DNA from: JBJEFI01 sp051873875
Lineage (GTDB): Bacteria > Bacillota > Bacilli > Bacillales > Bacillaceae_G
Assembly: GCA_051873875.1 (NCBI GenBank)
Contig: JBJEFI010000036.1
Coordinates: 1 to 16,237, forward strand
DNA: 16,237 bases
Reading direction: 5' to 3'
Shown piece after piece: positions 1 through 6,073 of the stretch. The notes under the pieces are model-generated. The model ran no database searches. It saw nothing but the letters and a program-made list of their open reading frames with translations, and had not been told where the DNA came from. The position numbers and the translations under genes were made by a program. How positions within the stretch are numbered: the first letter of the stretch is position 1; each line of letters opens with the position of its first letter.

Positions 1-7
1 AAATAAG

Positions 8-349
8 CTATCTCGAAAATTGTTTTACAAAAATATCCCCTCGTTTTTGAAACAACACTACTTCATGTTTTCTAGAATACGCATAGACCGTTTCATAACT
101 CTCTGAATGAAGTAGATTTTCCACATCTTCAGGTTTAACAAATACGGTCTCCTTATTCTGATACACATATAGTTTGTAGGATAATTTTCCATCCTTTATG
201 AACTTTTTCAGGTAATGTAAAGATACATCGAATTTTCTACTTGCTTCGTTAATACTAATTCCTTCATATGTAAATGCTTCTTTTATCTTTTCTACTTCCA
301 CTGGATCAAATAAATACTTCCCATCTATTCTCCAACTATCCTCATTCAC
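8..349 (-). pseudogene. Truncated tandem-HTH DNA-binding protein fragment
   Basis: Probable remnant of a DNA-binding protein. The 113 readable residues hold one complete winged-HTH-like unit (about residues 28-80, with EGISINEASRKFDVSLHYLKK as the helical core). Before it lies the tail of a second unit of the same kind (RIDGKYLFDPVEVEKIKEAF). The open frame continues upstream of the GTG at 349 to a stop at about position 390, reading NNRKFIQEKKLVPV, which fits the end of the first HTH unit. No well-spaced ribosome binding site precedes the GTG, so this looks like the C-terminal part of a longer protein that lost its N-terminus. It abuts the DUF2075-type debris directly. The frame ends cleanly with TAG at 8-10. 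The exact family is not recognised. A functional short protein started at GTG is possible but less likely. Confidence 0.5.
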
Positions 350-380
350 TGGAACTAGCTTCTTTTCCTGAATAAATTTC

Positions 381-660
381 CTATTGTTTTAATTCAACAA
401 TTACAATGTTTTCTTGATTTCCATTTCTACCAGAAACCAAAAAATCTATCCGTTTTGACATATAAGAAATCTTAAATTCAATCGCAACTCCAGCACCTAC
501 TGGTAATTTCTAGTTCAAACATTACATTATACACATACTACATTGAATTATGCCACGCTCGCATTTCTACTTTATTTACCTTACTAAACTTTTTCATATA
601 ATTGTTATGTATATTCTCAACTAAACAATCATCAAAGATATCTATAATAAATATACTTTA
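381..660 (-). pseudogene. DUF2075-type protein, N-terminal remnant with stop and frameshift
   Basis: Reading the minus strand gives pieces that resemble the N-terminus of DUF2075 / ATP-dependent-nuclease-like proteins. The first piece, FDDCLVENIHNNYMKKF... up to AWHNSM, is followed by an in-frame TAG at 538-540 (probably a former CAG). The next piece, YVYNVMFELEI, shifts frame near position 504, where one extra base restores PVGAGVAIEFKISYMSKRIDF and then VIVELKQ, ending at TAG 381-383. RIDFLVSG...VIVELKQ is typical of this family's nuclease-like N-terminal domain. The 5' end may reach an ATG at 673 through one or two further frameshifts. The rest of the normally 600-plus-residue protein is missing and is replaced by the HTH fragment. 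The family is assigned from memory of its sequence pattern. Confidence 0.6.
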
Positions 661-703
661 TCTTTATAAACATAGCACTGAATTAGAAAACTGCAGATTT
701 ATC

Positions 704-1045
704 CTAATTATTTCGATTTTTCGCTCCCCACTCACATAATTCTTCCAAAACGGGTAATAGAGTTTCGGCTTTATCTGTGAGACTGTACTCGACTTTAGGG
801 GGAATTTGAGGATACTCTTTTCGTTTCACCAGACCATCTGCTTCCAACTCTTTTAGTTGTGAACTTAATATTTTAAAAGTAATAGCTCCTATTTGTCTTT
901 TCAGTTCATTAAAACGCATCGGTTGATTTTCTGCCAAAAGGTATATAATAACCATTTTCCATTTTCCACCGATAACTGAAATTGTATAACCAAAAGGTGT
1001 ATCTTGAATATTCTTAACTTTACCTTTATATTCATCCATCCCCAT
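704..1045 (-). CDS. HxlR-family transcriptional regulator
   Basis: A small winged-helix DNA-binding protein of the HxlR (MarR-like) family. The family signature is plain: GYTISVIGGKWKMVIIYLL, then RFNELKRQIGAITFKILSSQLKELEADGLVKRKEYPQIPPKVEYSLTD, the recognition helix and wing. I start it at ATG 1045, giving 113 residues, the usual family length. AAAGGAT at 1055-1061 lies 9 bases upstream of that ATG, whereas an upstream ATG at 1111 would add 22 unlikely residues and run through an inverted repeat. The redox cysteine found near the N-terminus of YodB/HypR-type members is absent; the sequence there reads TPFGYT, and the only cysteine is near the C-terminus. It is therefore unlikely to be a thiol-based diamide or quinone sensor. 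The gene is divergent from the Rid-family gene, its likely target. Confidence 0.9.
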   Translation of the reverse strand: MGMDEYKGKVKNIQDTPFGYTISVIGGKWKMVIIYLLAENQPMRFNELKRQIGAITFKILSSQLKELEADGLVKRKEYPQIPPKVEYSLTDKAETLLPVLEELCEWGAKNRNN

Positions 1046-1064
1046 ATTTACACTATCCTTTCTG

Positions 1065-1136
1065 GTAGTACCTATCAAAAAAGTGCGTACTACTTTTTTA
1101 TTTTTGTTCAATATATACTGGAACTACTTTAAAGTA
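1065..1136. promoter_or_regulatory. Operator-like inverted repeats between hxlR-type gene and Rid gene
   Basis: The 105-base divergent intergenic region contains two symmetric elements. One is a 7-bp perfect inverted repeat, GTAGTAC at 1065-1071 and GTACTAC at 1087-1093, with 15 bases between. The other is a 12-bp perfect palindrome, TACTTTAAAGTA, at 1125-1136. Both share the TACT/AGTA core seen in known HxlR-family operators such as that of YodB. A -10-like TATACT lies at 1114-1119 between them. Inference: the HxlR protein binds here and controls both its own gene and the Rid-family gene. Confidence 0.5.
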
Positions 1137-1150
1137 AAGGAGAGAAAAAA

Positions 1151-1543
1151 ATGACTAATACTAAAATCTACAATCATGGTGTTGCATGGGAAGAATCTTA
1201 TGGTCTCACTCAAGGTTACAGTGTCAACGGCACCATCTACATTTCGGGTCAATTTTCCCACGATATGCAAGGCGAATTCATTGGCGAGGGGGATTTTGAG
1301 GCACAGACTCGGCAGACGTTAAATAACCTTGACCGCGTGTTAGAAGGATTTGGTGTTACAAGGTCGAACATTGCTGAGATGGAAATCTTTTTGACAAACC
1401 CACAAGATCATTTCGAACAATGTGTTGTTCTATTCAAGGAGTATGTGGGCGACCATCGACCAGCCGGCACCCTCATTGGTGTGTCAGGTTTGGCATTCCC
1501 TCACCAACTGATTGAAATCCGAGCAGTGGCACACACCAACTAA
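1151..1543 (+). CDS. RidA/YjgF-family protein lacking the usual catalytic arginine
   Basis: A 130-residue member of the Rid (YjgF/YER057c/UK114) family, small trimeric enzymes whose RidA subgroup hydrolyses reactive enamine/imine intermediates. The fold signature is present: ISGQFSHD (residues 31-38), FEAQTRQTLNNLDRVLEGFG (49-68), and HRPAGTLIGVSGLAFPHQLIEIRAVA near the C-terminus. Canonical RidA has PAR at this last site, and the arginine holds the substrate carboxylate. Here it is PAG, with Gly106, so 2-iminoacid deaminase activity is doubtful and the protein may belong to another Rid subgroup. AAAGGAGAG at 1136-1144 sets the start. The gene looks GC-richer than its neighbours, a possible sign of transfer. 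It is transcribed divergently from the HxlR regulator, which suggests inducible expression. Confidence 0.9.
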   Translation: MTNTKIYNHGVAWEESYGLTQGYSVNGTIYISGQFSHDMQGEFIGEGDFEAQTRQTLNNLDRVLEGFGVTRSNIAEMEIFLTNPQDHFEQCVVLFKEYVGDHRPAGTLIGVSGLAFPHQLIEIRAVAHTN

Positions 1544-1610
1544 TTAATCTAAATTATAAAACCTCAGCAGTATACATTCCAAATTTTAGTTTTTAAGTGA
1601 TGATAAAAGT

Positions 1611-1647
1611 AAACAAAAAATGGGGGAATCAGATTAAATGACTCCCC
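1611..1647 (-). terminator. Rho-independent terminator, minus strand
   Basis: On the minus strand, GGGGAGTCA (1639-1647) pairs with TGATTCCCC (1623-1631) across a 7-base loop with one G-T wobble. A T-rich tail (CATTTTTTGTTT) follows. Orientation and tail point to a minus-strand gene upstream, and the only candidate is the kinase-like stump ending at 1977. This suggests that the terminator outlived most of its gene. On the plus strand, where it would serve the Rid-family gene, it lacks a T-run. Confidence 0.6.
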
Positions 1648-1761
1648 TGCTATCTGTAATTTGAACTGGTTATTGTGTAATGATAATAAAGTTATTTAAT
1701 TTCAACCTAAAAAATACAGTAGCTTTCTGTCTATTTGAATGGTAGAAGACTATTAAAGTTA

Positions 1762-1801
1762 TTTAAGAATCTAGTTGTACTAATAAAGTTGGATTCTTAA
1801 A
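1762..1801. repeat. 10-bp perfect inverted repeat
   Basis: TTTAAGAATC at 1762-1771 is matched by GATTCTTAAA at 1792-1801, with 20 bases between. Similarity extends a few bases further with a small insertion (TTATTTAAGAATC against GATTCTTAAAGAATAA). There is no T-run on either side. It could be a weak hairpin or a mobile-element scar; the function is unknown. Confidence 0.4.
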
Positions 1802-1817
1802 GAATAATAACGTCGTG

Positions 1818-1872
1818 CAATTCAAATGCCAATAACAATCTGTTCATCATTCATTCTGACCCAACTTACGAT
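1818..1872 (+). repeat. Left copy of 55-bp direct repeat flanking the gap
   Basis: These 55 bases are repeated exactly at 1973-2027 on the other side of the N run. The left copy ends at the first N and the right copy starts just after the last N, as expected for two contig ends sharing a k-mer-length overlap rather than for a biological repeat. Confidence 0.95.
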
Positions 1873-1972
1873 NNNNNNNNNNNNNNNNNNNNNNNNNNNN
1901 NNNNNNNNNNNNNNNNNNNNNNNNNNNNNNNNNNNNNNNNNNNNNNNNNNNNNNNNNNNNNNNNNNNNNNNN
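1873..1972. other. Assembly gap of 100 N
   Basis: Exactly 100 unknown bases, the usual placeholder for a gap of unknown length. Because the flanks are identical, the real distance is probably minus 55 bases (an unmerged overlap), or else a short tandem or repeat-induced branch that the assembler could not resolve. No sequence content can be claimed for it. Confidence 0.97.
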
Positions 1973-2027
1973 CAATTCAAATGCCAATAACAATCTGTTC
2001 ATCATTCATTCTGACCCAACTTACGAT
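1973..2027 (+). repeat. Right copy of 55-bp direct repeat flanking the gap
   Basis: Identical to 1818-1872. It also contains most of the coding stump read on the minus strand at 1977-2048. Confidence 0.95.
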
Positions 2028-2048
2028 TTCTTGTAATAACTTATCCAT
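1977..2048 (-). pseudogene. N-terminal stump of a uridine-kinase-like P-loop gene
   Basis: On the minus strand, a GGGGAAGAG ribosome binding site (2051-2059) precedes an ATG at 2048 and 23 residues, MDKLLQEIVSWVRMND then EQIVIGI, before a TGA at 1977-1979. The pattern matches the first strand of uridine-kinase-like P-loop proteins, where IVIGI is normally followed by the glycine-rich GxGxSGKT loop. Here the frame ends just before that loop. The stump lies within 4 bases of the contig edge, but the stop is inside sequence present in both contig ends, so the truncation is probably real. The family call is an inference from a short stretch. A terminator in the matching orientation lies at 1611-1647. 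Confidence 0.45.
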
Positions 2049-2081
2049 CGCTCTTCCCCTTTAACTAATATACTGTCCTTA

Positions 2082-2184
2082 TTTTATAGGAATTGGATTA
2101 TTTTTATTAGGGCTTGTGCTTTTATCCAATTCTAATGAAAAATCCGTTCCCTTCTGTATCCAAACAACAAAACAACAAAGCTAG
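2082..2184 (+). pseudogene. Possible C-terminal remnant of a membrane protein
   Basis: A short open stretch on the plus strand reads YFIGIGLFLLGLVLLSNSNEK and then a polar tail ending in TAG. One hydrophobic helix followed by a polar tail directly before a terminator-like stem-loop (2194-2245) fits the tail end of a lost membrane protein gene. There is no start codon or ribosome binding site. It could be a chance hydrophobic stretch in AT-rich DNA. Confidence 0.2.
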
Positions 2185-2193
2185 CTAATCACC

Positions 2194-2245
2194 AAAAACT
2201 GTGAGCTACATTCAAAATACAATAGAATAGTAGCCACAGTTTTTT
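2194..2245. terminator. Stem-loop, terminator-like, bidirectional
   Basis: AAAAACTGTGAGCTAC (2194-2209) pairs with GTAGCCACAGTTTTT (2230-2244) except for one bulged A, with a 20-base loop. A T-run closes it on the plus strand, and the A-run at the left gives T residues on the minus strand. No intact gene ends here, so it probably served a gene that has been lost on the left. Confidence 0.55.
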
Positions 2246-2323
2246 ATCATTACATATAGAAGGTAAATCAGTTAACTCCCTTGAATAAATACTACATACT
2301 CTTTACCATTTAGGAGGGAAATA

Positions 2324-2680
2324 ATGGAGTTTTATACATTTAATGAAAACAGTGGGAAAAAGATTTCAGCATTCAATTCAAACTTTATCATGTCTCGTAT
2401 TAGTCAAACTAATCAAGACACATACATTGGTTGTATGTATTTAGATAAGAACGGTATTATTGGCTATCACCAAGCCACCATTCCTCAACTACTTTTAATT
2501 ATAGATGGAGAAGGACATGTAAGAGGTCAAAAAGAAAAATATTTTAAAGTTCATGCTGGAGACGCTGTATTTTGGAATAAAAATGAATGGCACGAAACAA
2601 AAACAACTATTGGATTAACTGCTATTGTCATTGAAAGTGAAGGATTAAAGCCATCATTATTTATGCCTTTAAAGAAATAA
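2324..2680 (+). CDS. Small single-domain cupin protein
   Basis: A 118-residue single cupin beta-barrel. The conserved core runs from about residue 44 to 105: GYHQATIPQLLLIIDGEGHVRG, then KVHAGDAVFWNKNEWHET. Of the classical metal ligands only His49 (first motif) and His90 (second motif) are plain. The second histidine of the first motif is Ala51, and the usual glutamate position appears to be Gln55. Metal binding, and hence enzymatic activity, is uncertain; a small-molecule-binding or isomerase-type role is possible. TAGGAGGG at 2311-2318 gives a strong ribosome binding site before the ATG. It stands alone and converges with the VC0807-family gene. The substrate is not predictable from the sequence. 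Confidence 0.8.
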   Translation: MEFYTFNENSGKKISAFNSNFIMSRISQTNQDTYIGCMYLDKNGIIGYHQATIPQLLLIIDGEGHVRGQKEKYFKVHAGDAVFWNKNEWHETKTTIGLTAIVIESEGLKPSLFMPLKK

Positions 2681-2691
2681 ATAATAAAAAA

Positions 2692-2710
2692 TAAGAATCT
2701 AAGAGCCTTA
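2692..2710 (-). terminator. Weak terminator after the VC0807-family gene
   Basis: On the minus strand TAAGGCTC and GATTCTTA can pair (7 of 8 positions including a wobble) around a 3-base loop, followed by TTTTTTATT. The stem overlaps the stop codon of the VC0807-family gene. The stem is weak but placed where the end of the yhbD operon would need it. Confidence 0.35.
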
Positions 2711-3340
2711 CTTCTCTACAATATGGGGTTGTTGTTCTATTAACTCTGTTATCTTTTTACCTATATATATAAAACCTGCCGCGAATACAATTCCAAAAAT
2801 CCAGCCACCTGCAGTAAATACTGCATTTTTCATAAAGTAACTTTTCGTTCCATATTTTAAATAAAACCAATACGATAGACCTGCAAACAATAATGTTTTG
2901 CCTCCGAAAAAATAAAGCAAATAACGAAAATATTTATAAATCGTTTTATGTTTATACAGTTTCTTACTTATTTCTCTATCATGGCCTTGCAATACGGCAA
3001 AATCCAAAGCAAAATGATACGTTAACGGTTGTTTGAATAAACCTGTAGAAAAAATAAAGATTCCTAGACCAATCTGGTAATACACGCTATATAAAATCAT
3101 TTTATCTGCATTACCAGCTAGAACATCTGTTAACGTACTAACAATTAAGGTACCTAAAATAAACATTCCCGTTACATTCCATTGACGTGTTTTCCAAAAT
3201 CGATATAACGTATAAAAAATTCCTGGTACCGTTGATAATAGCATACTATAATAATCACCTAAGAAACCTTGGCAAATCTTATAGAAAAGAAACGGTAAAG
3301 CTAAATAAAAAAGTAAATCTGTTACAACAACATTTTTCAT
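2708..3340 (-). CDS. VC0807-family integral membrane protein
   Basis: A 210-residue polytopic membrane protein. The pattern DLLFYLALPFLFY, then GDYYSMLLSTVPGIFYTLYRFWKTRQWNVTGMFILGTLIVST, then DFAVLQGHDRE and a final membrane helix, matches the VC0807 family. Members have no established biochemical function. About six hydrophobic segments are visible, with charged loops such as the stretch around residues 118-136. GAGGAGG lies 7 bases before the ATG at 3340. The gene sits 58 bases downstream of the MFS gene on the same strand and is probably the last gene of the yhbD operon. It may affect the envelope together with the bactofilin and exporter, but that is only context. Confidence 0.8.
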   Translation of the reverse strand: MKNVVVTDLLFYLALPFLFYKICQGFLGDYYSMLLSTVPGIFYTLYRFWKTRQWNVTGMFILGTLIVSTLTDVLAGNADKMILYSVYYQIGLGIFIFSTGLFKQPLTYHFALDFAVLQGHDREISKKLYKHKTIYKYFRYLLYFFGGKTLLFAGLSYWFYLKYGTKSYFMKNAVFTAGGWIFGIVFAAGFIYIGKKITELIEQQPHIVEK

Positions 3341-3398
3341 ATATCATCCTCCTCAAAAGCATTATATATGAATATTCAAAAAATTCAATATTTTTATT

Positions 3399-4658
3399 TT
3401 ATACCGATCGCTCTACTTCCTTTACCTTTACATATTTAGGTAATGTTAGGATATATATAATGCCCACCGTAATTAAGGCAACACCAACCACAAGAAAGAG
3501 CATTTCGATTGAGAGTGCATGAGGATACGCGACTGTAATAACCGCTAATGTTCCTGTATGGGCAGCCATCGATAGTGGCGTACTAGCTCCTTGTACTCGC
3601 CCCATCATTTTTGGATCCACAATATGTGGTAGCCATCCACCAAAGGAAACGTTAATAATAGGAATCGATAGTGCCACTAAAAAAATAAAGATAAAAAATA
3701 TAATGATATTCGTTGCAAAACCAGCTAAAATAACAAATAAACCACTTGTTACTAAACCAAAAATAATTGCTTTATACATTTCAAACTTTGGTACAAAAAT
3801 AGATGCTAAAATGCTACCAAGCAATATGCCTACCCCAAAAACAATTGAGATTACAACCATCATCTCTTCATAGGTACTTGGAGCCAATTTATATTTTAAA
3901 ATAAACGTCGGCATAACAGCAAAGCCACCATTTACAACTCCTAATAGAATTGCTCCACCCATAAGTGCAAAAAGAAGAGGATAACGAACAATATAGATAA
4001 TCCCACTCCAAAAGTCTTTTAAAAAATGACCCATTTTCAATTCTGCTATCTTCGTTTTACCATTTGGTAACACTACTTCTTTTGGAATAGAACAAATTGA
4101 AATAAGAATGCCTGAAACAAGATAGGAAACTAAATCTACAATAATTGCTCCTTCTACCCCAACCGTCCAATAAACAAGCACTCCTATACTCGTTCCAAAT
4201 AGCATTAAGATACTACTTACTGCTTGGTTTAATCCTGCTGCAGTTGTATATTCATCTTTCGTCAAGACGCCTTGAATTAATGCTTGCTCTGCTGGATGAA
4301 AAAATTTCGCAACAGCACTCCGTAGAAATAATATTCCGAAAATTAAAGGCATCCACGAAGTCTGAATTGCAACTAATAATAACAGGCACATTGCTGCACA
4401 AATATATTCAGAATTAGCCGCTACTTTTTTTCTATCTAATCGATCAGCTACTACACCAACGAATAAAAATACAAATAAAGTTGGTAAAGAGTACATCAAT
4501 TCTGTAATAGATGCATATGCCGGCTGCGTAGTAAAACGGTCAAGTACATAATACATAAATGCAGTCATCCCAATTGTACTTCCCATTTGTGACAAAAAAT
4601 TTGACGTTAACATATAAGTATAATTTCGATTTTTAAAAATTGTTAGCAAATTCGTCAT
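3399..4658 (-). CDS. MFS transporter, DHA3 / macrolide-efflux-like
   Basis: A 12-helix major facilitator of about 419 residues, probably a proton-driven exporter in the cytoplasmic membrane. The MFS motif A appears as GVVADRLDRKKV between helices 2 and 3. The N-terminal stretch LLTIFKNRNYTYMLTSNFLSQMGSTIG and the segment FHPAEQALIQGVLTKDEYTTAAGLNQAVSS match the MFS_3 / MefA-like (DHA3) branch. I place the start at the second ATG (4658): GAGGGGG then lies 6 bases upstream, whereas it would touch the ATG at 4664. It lies 28 bases after the bactofilin gene and 58 before the VC0807-family gene, so co-transcription is likely. The substrate is unknown. Confidence 0.85.
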   Translation of the reverse strand: MTNLLTIFKNRNYTYMLTSNFLSQMGSTIGMTAFMYYVLDRFTTQPAYASITELMYSLPTLFVFLFVGVVADRLDRKKVAANSEYICAAMCLLLLVAIQTSWMPLIFGILFLRSAVAKFFHPAEQALIQGVLTKDEYTTAAGLNQAVSSILMLFGTSIGVLVYWTVGVEGAIIVDLVSYLVSGILISICSIPKEVVLPNGKTKIAELKMGHFLKDFWSGIIYIVRYPLLFALMGGAILLGVVNGGFAVMPTFILKYKLAPSTYEEMMVVISIVFGVGILLGSILASIFVPKFEMYKAIIFGLVTSGLFVILAGFATNIIIFFIFIFLVALSIPIINVSFGGWLPHIVDPKMMGRVQGASTPLSMAAHTGTLAVITVAYPHALSIEMLFLVVGVALITVGIIYILTLPKYVKVKEVERSV

Positions 4659-4686
4659 TTCCATCCCCCTCTGTTTCTTTCCTCCA

Positions 4687-5427
4687 TTAACATTTCACTA
4701 CATTTTCAACCTTTGCTTTTGGTGAAATTTCAACTGTATCACTATATTCCACCACATCTATTTTACATTTATCTCCTATTTTTACATTTTTCCCTCTAAC
4801 TACCTTACACTCTGTATATTCAATATCGATATCATCTCCCTCTATTTCGGACGATGTTAATAATATTTCTTTAGCGACTAGCTTTCTAATTAATCTCATC
4901 AAAAAATTATAGCGACCTCCCATTTCAATAGAAATTGTTTCTGCCCCAATTGCTTTTATCCGACTATGTCCATGTAGTTTACACTCTACTTCTCCTGCAT
5001 TTAATAACCCATCGATATAACATGCCCCCCTTAACTCAAATGTTTCTGCATTACAATCTTCACCGATTTTTATACTACCACTTACATCAACATGCTCTGC
5101 ATTTAAACACTTTTCAATTTTTATACTGCCGCTAGTTTCTACTTCTTTCACGGCCAATGTACCACCAATGGATGTACTTCCACTTACATGAAAAGAATCA
5201 CCTGTCACATCTTTCAAAAATTTTGCAGAACCACTAACTTTGCCATGTTTCACATGAAAAATTCCTTCAATCTTCGCGCTTCCACTACATTTAAAGTCCT
5301 CGCATGTTGTGTTACCATAAATTGTTCCACTACCACTTATGTGAATATCATCGTAATTTCCACCACCTGCTGATCCTGACCCTGAAATACTAATATTTTT
5401 ATTTTTATTCGTTACACTATTTCCCAT
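4687..5427 (-). CDS. Bactofilin (YhbE/YhbF family)
   Basis: A polymer-forming cytoskeletal protein of the bactofilin family, related to B. subtilis YhbE/YhbF (BacE/BacF), which have been linked to flagellar assembly there. The protein (246 residues) has a remarkable internal repeat: Ser-Gly pairs at residues 31, 48, 65, 82, 99 and 116, with RG at 133, each exactly 17 residues apart. This fits the rungs of a right-handed beta-helix. After about residue 170 the regular repeat breaks (NFLMRLIRKLVAKEIL), and a second, less regular beta-rich section follows to the C-terminus. This makes it longer than minimal bactofilins. GGGAGAG sits before the ATG at 5427, only 12 bases after the yhbD stop, so the two genes form an operon. 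Which of the two B. subtilis paralogues it corresponds to is not decided here. Confidence 0.88.
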   Translation of the reverse strand: MGNSVTNKNKNISISGSGSAGGGNYDDIHISGSGTIYGNTTCEDFKCSGSAKIEGIFHVKHGKVSGSAKFLKDVTGDSFHVSGSTSIGGTLAVKEVETSGSIKIEKCLNAEHVDVSGSIKIGEDCNAETFELRGACYIDGLLNAGEVECKLHGHSRIKAIGAETISIEMGGRYNFLMRLIRKLVAKEILLTSSEIEGDDIDIEYTECKVVRGKNVKIGDKCKIDVVEYSDTVEISPKAKVENVVKC

Positions 5428-5439
5428 GTTAATCTCTCC

Positions 5440-6054
5440 CTATTTATTTAATTGAATACGTTCAATATATGGCTGCAGGTCAATATTCAATACTATTTTT
5501 GCTTCTTCATCGAATACATTTACACAATTTACCTCCACCATATTCCAAATACCTATTCCATATTTTCGAATGAATAATAATCGAAAGGCTTTTTCATTTA
5601 AAAGAGTTTGGTTCGTTTGTAAGAAATGAAGTAACCCTTTTCCTTCTTCAGTTGTAATAACACCATTCTTTAATTGCTCTTCACACAATACAAGTCCTAA
5701 TATATCTCCAAAGGAAACATGTTCAGGTAATATTGCCTCATACATTTGATATACATTAAACGTAACAATGTTTCGTTCTAACAATTCCCTTTTCCCCATA
5801 TTTACATTGTTTACTTGGGGGGAAAATTGATTTGCTAGTTCATCTAAGGAAAAATCATCCTTTAATTCGATAATTTTTGAAACCCTTTCTAATATTTTTT
5901 CTTTTGGAAAGAAAGTTTCTTGTCCCGTAAAACTAGCCTTTTTAATAAACCACTGTTCCGGTATCAAGTTTTTTCGCTTCCAGCGATACAATTGTCCATA
6001 CGTAATACCTGTTAGCTCTAATAACTCCTTTTTCGAGATTGTTTCTTCCTTCAT
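5440..6054 (-). CDS. yhbD: YhbD-like protein with MerR-type HTH (DUF4004)
   Basis: Matches B. subtilis YhbD, a protein of unknown function with an N-terminal MerR-like winged helix. The DNA-binding part reads ISKKELLELTGITYGQLYRWKRKNLIP followed by FTGQETFFPKEKILERVSKI. The DUF4004 part fills the remaining roughly 140 residues (LANQF...VTFNVYQMYEAILPEHVSFGDILGL...). I place the start at the second of the tandem ATGs (6054), because the ribosome binding site AGAGGTGA (6060-6067) is then 5 bases away; the GTG at 6063 would overlap it. The gene heads the bactofilin operon. A palindrome on its promoter suggests autoregulation or control by another repressor. Confidence 0.87.
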   Translation of the reverse strand: MKEETISKKELLELTGITYGQLYRWKRKNLIPEQWFIKKASFTGQETFFPKEKILERVSKIIELKDDFSLDELANQFSPQVNNVNMGKRELLERNIVTFNVYQMYEAILPEHVSFGDILGLVLCEEQLKNGVITTEEGKGLLHFLQTNQTLLNEKAFRLLFIRKYGIGIWNMVEVNCVNVFDEEAKIVLNIDLQPYIERIQLNK

Positions 6055-6073
6055 CATATTCACCTCTAAAAAC

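Noticed and set aside
1046..1111. 22-residue N-terminal extension of the HxlR regulator
   Set aside because: It crosses the inverted repeat in the control region, and the internal ATG at 1045 has a better spaced ribosome binding site.
1818..2027. Direct repeat as attachment site or mobile-element duplication
   Set aside because: Both copies end exactly at the N run, which fits an assembly overlap better than biology.
2281..2309. TTGAAT-N17-TACCAT as promoter of the cupin gene
   Set aside because: The start of transcription would fall inside the ribosome binding site, leaving no usable leader.
3187..3522. Plus-strand frame over the MFS/VC0807 junction
   Set aside because: Antisense shadow of two well-supported genes; low-complexity product.
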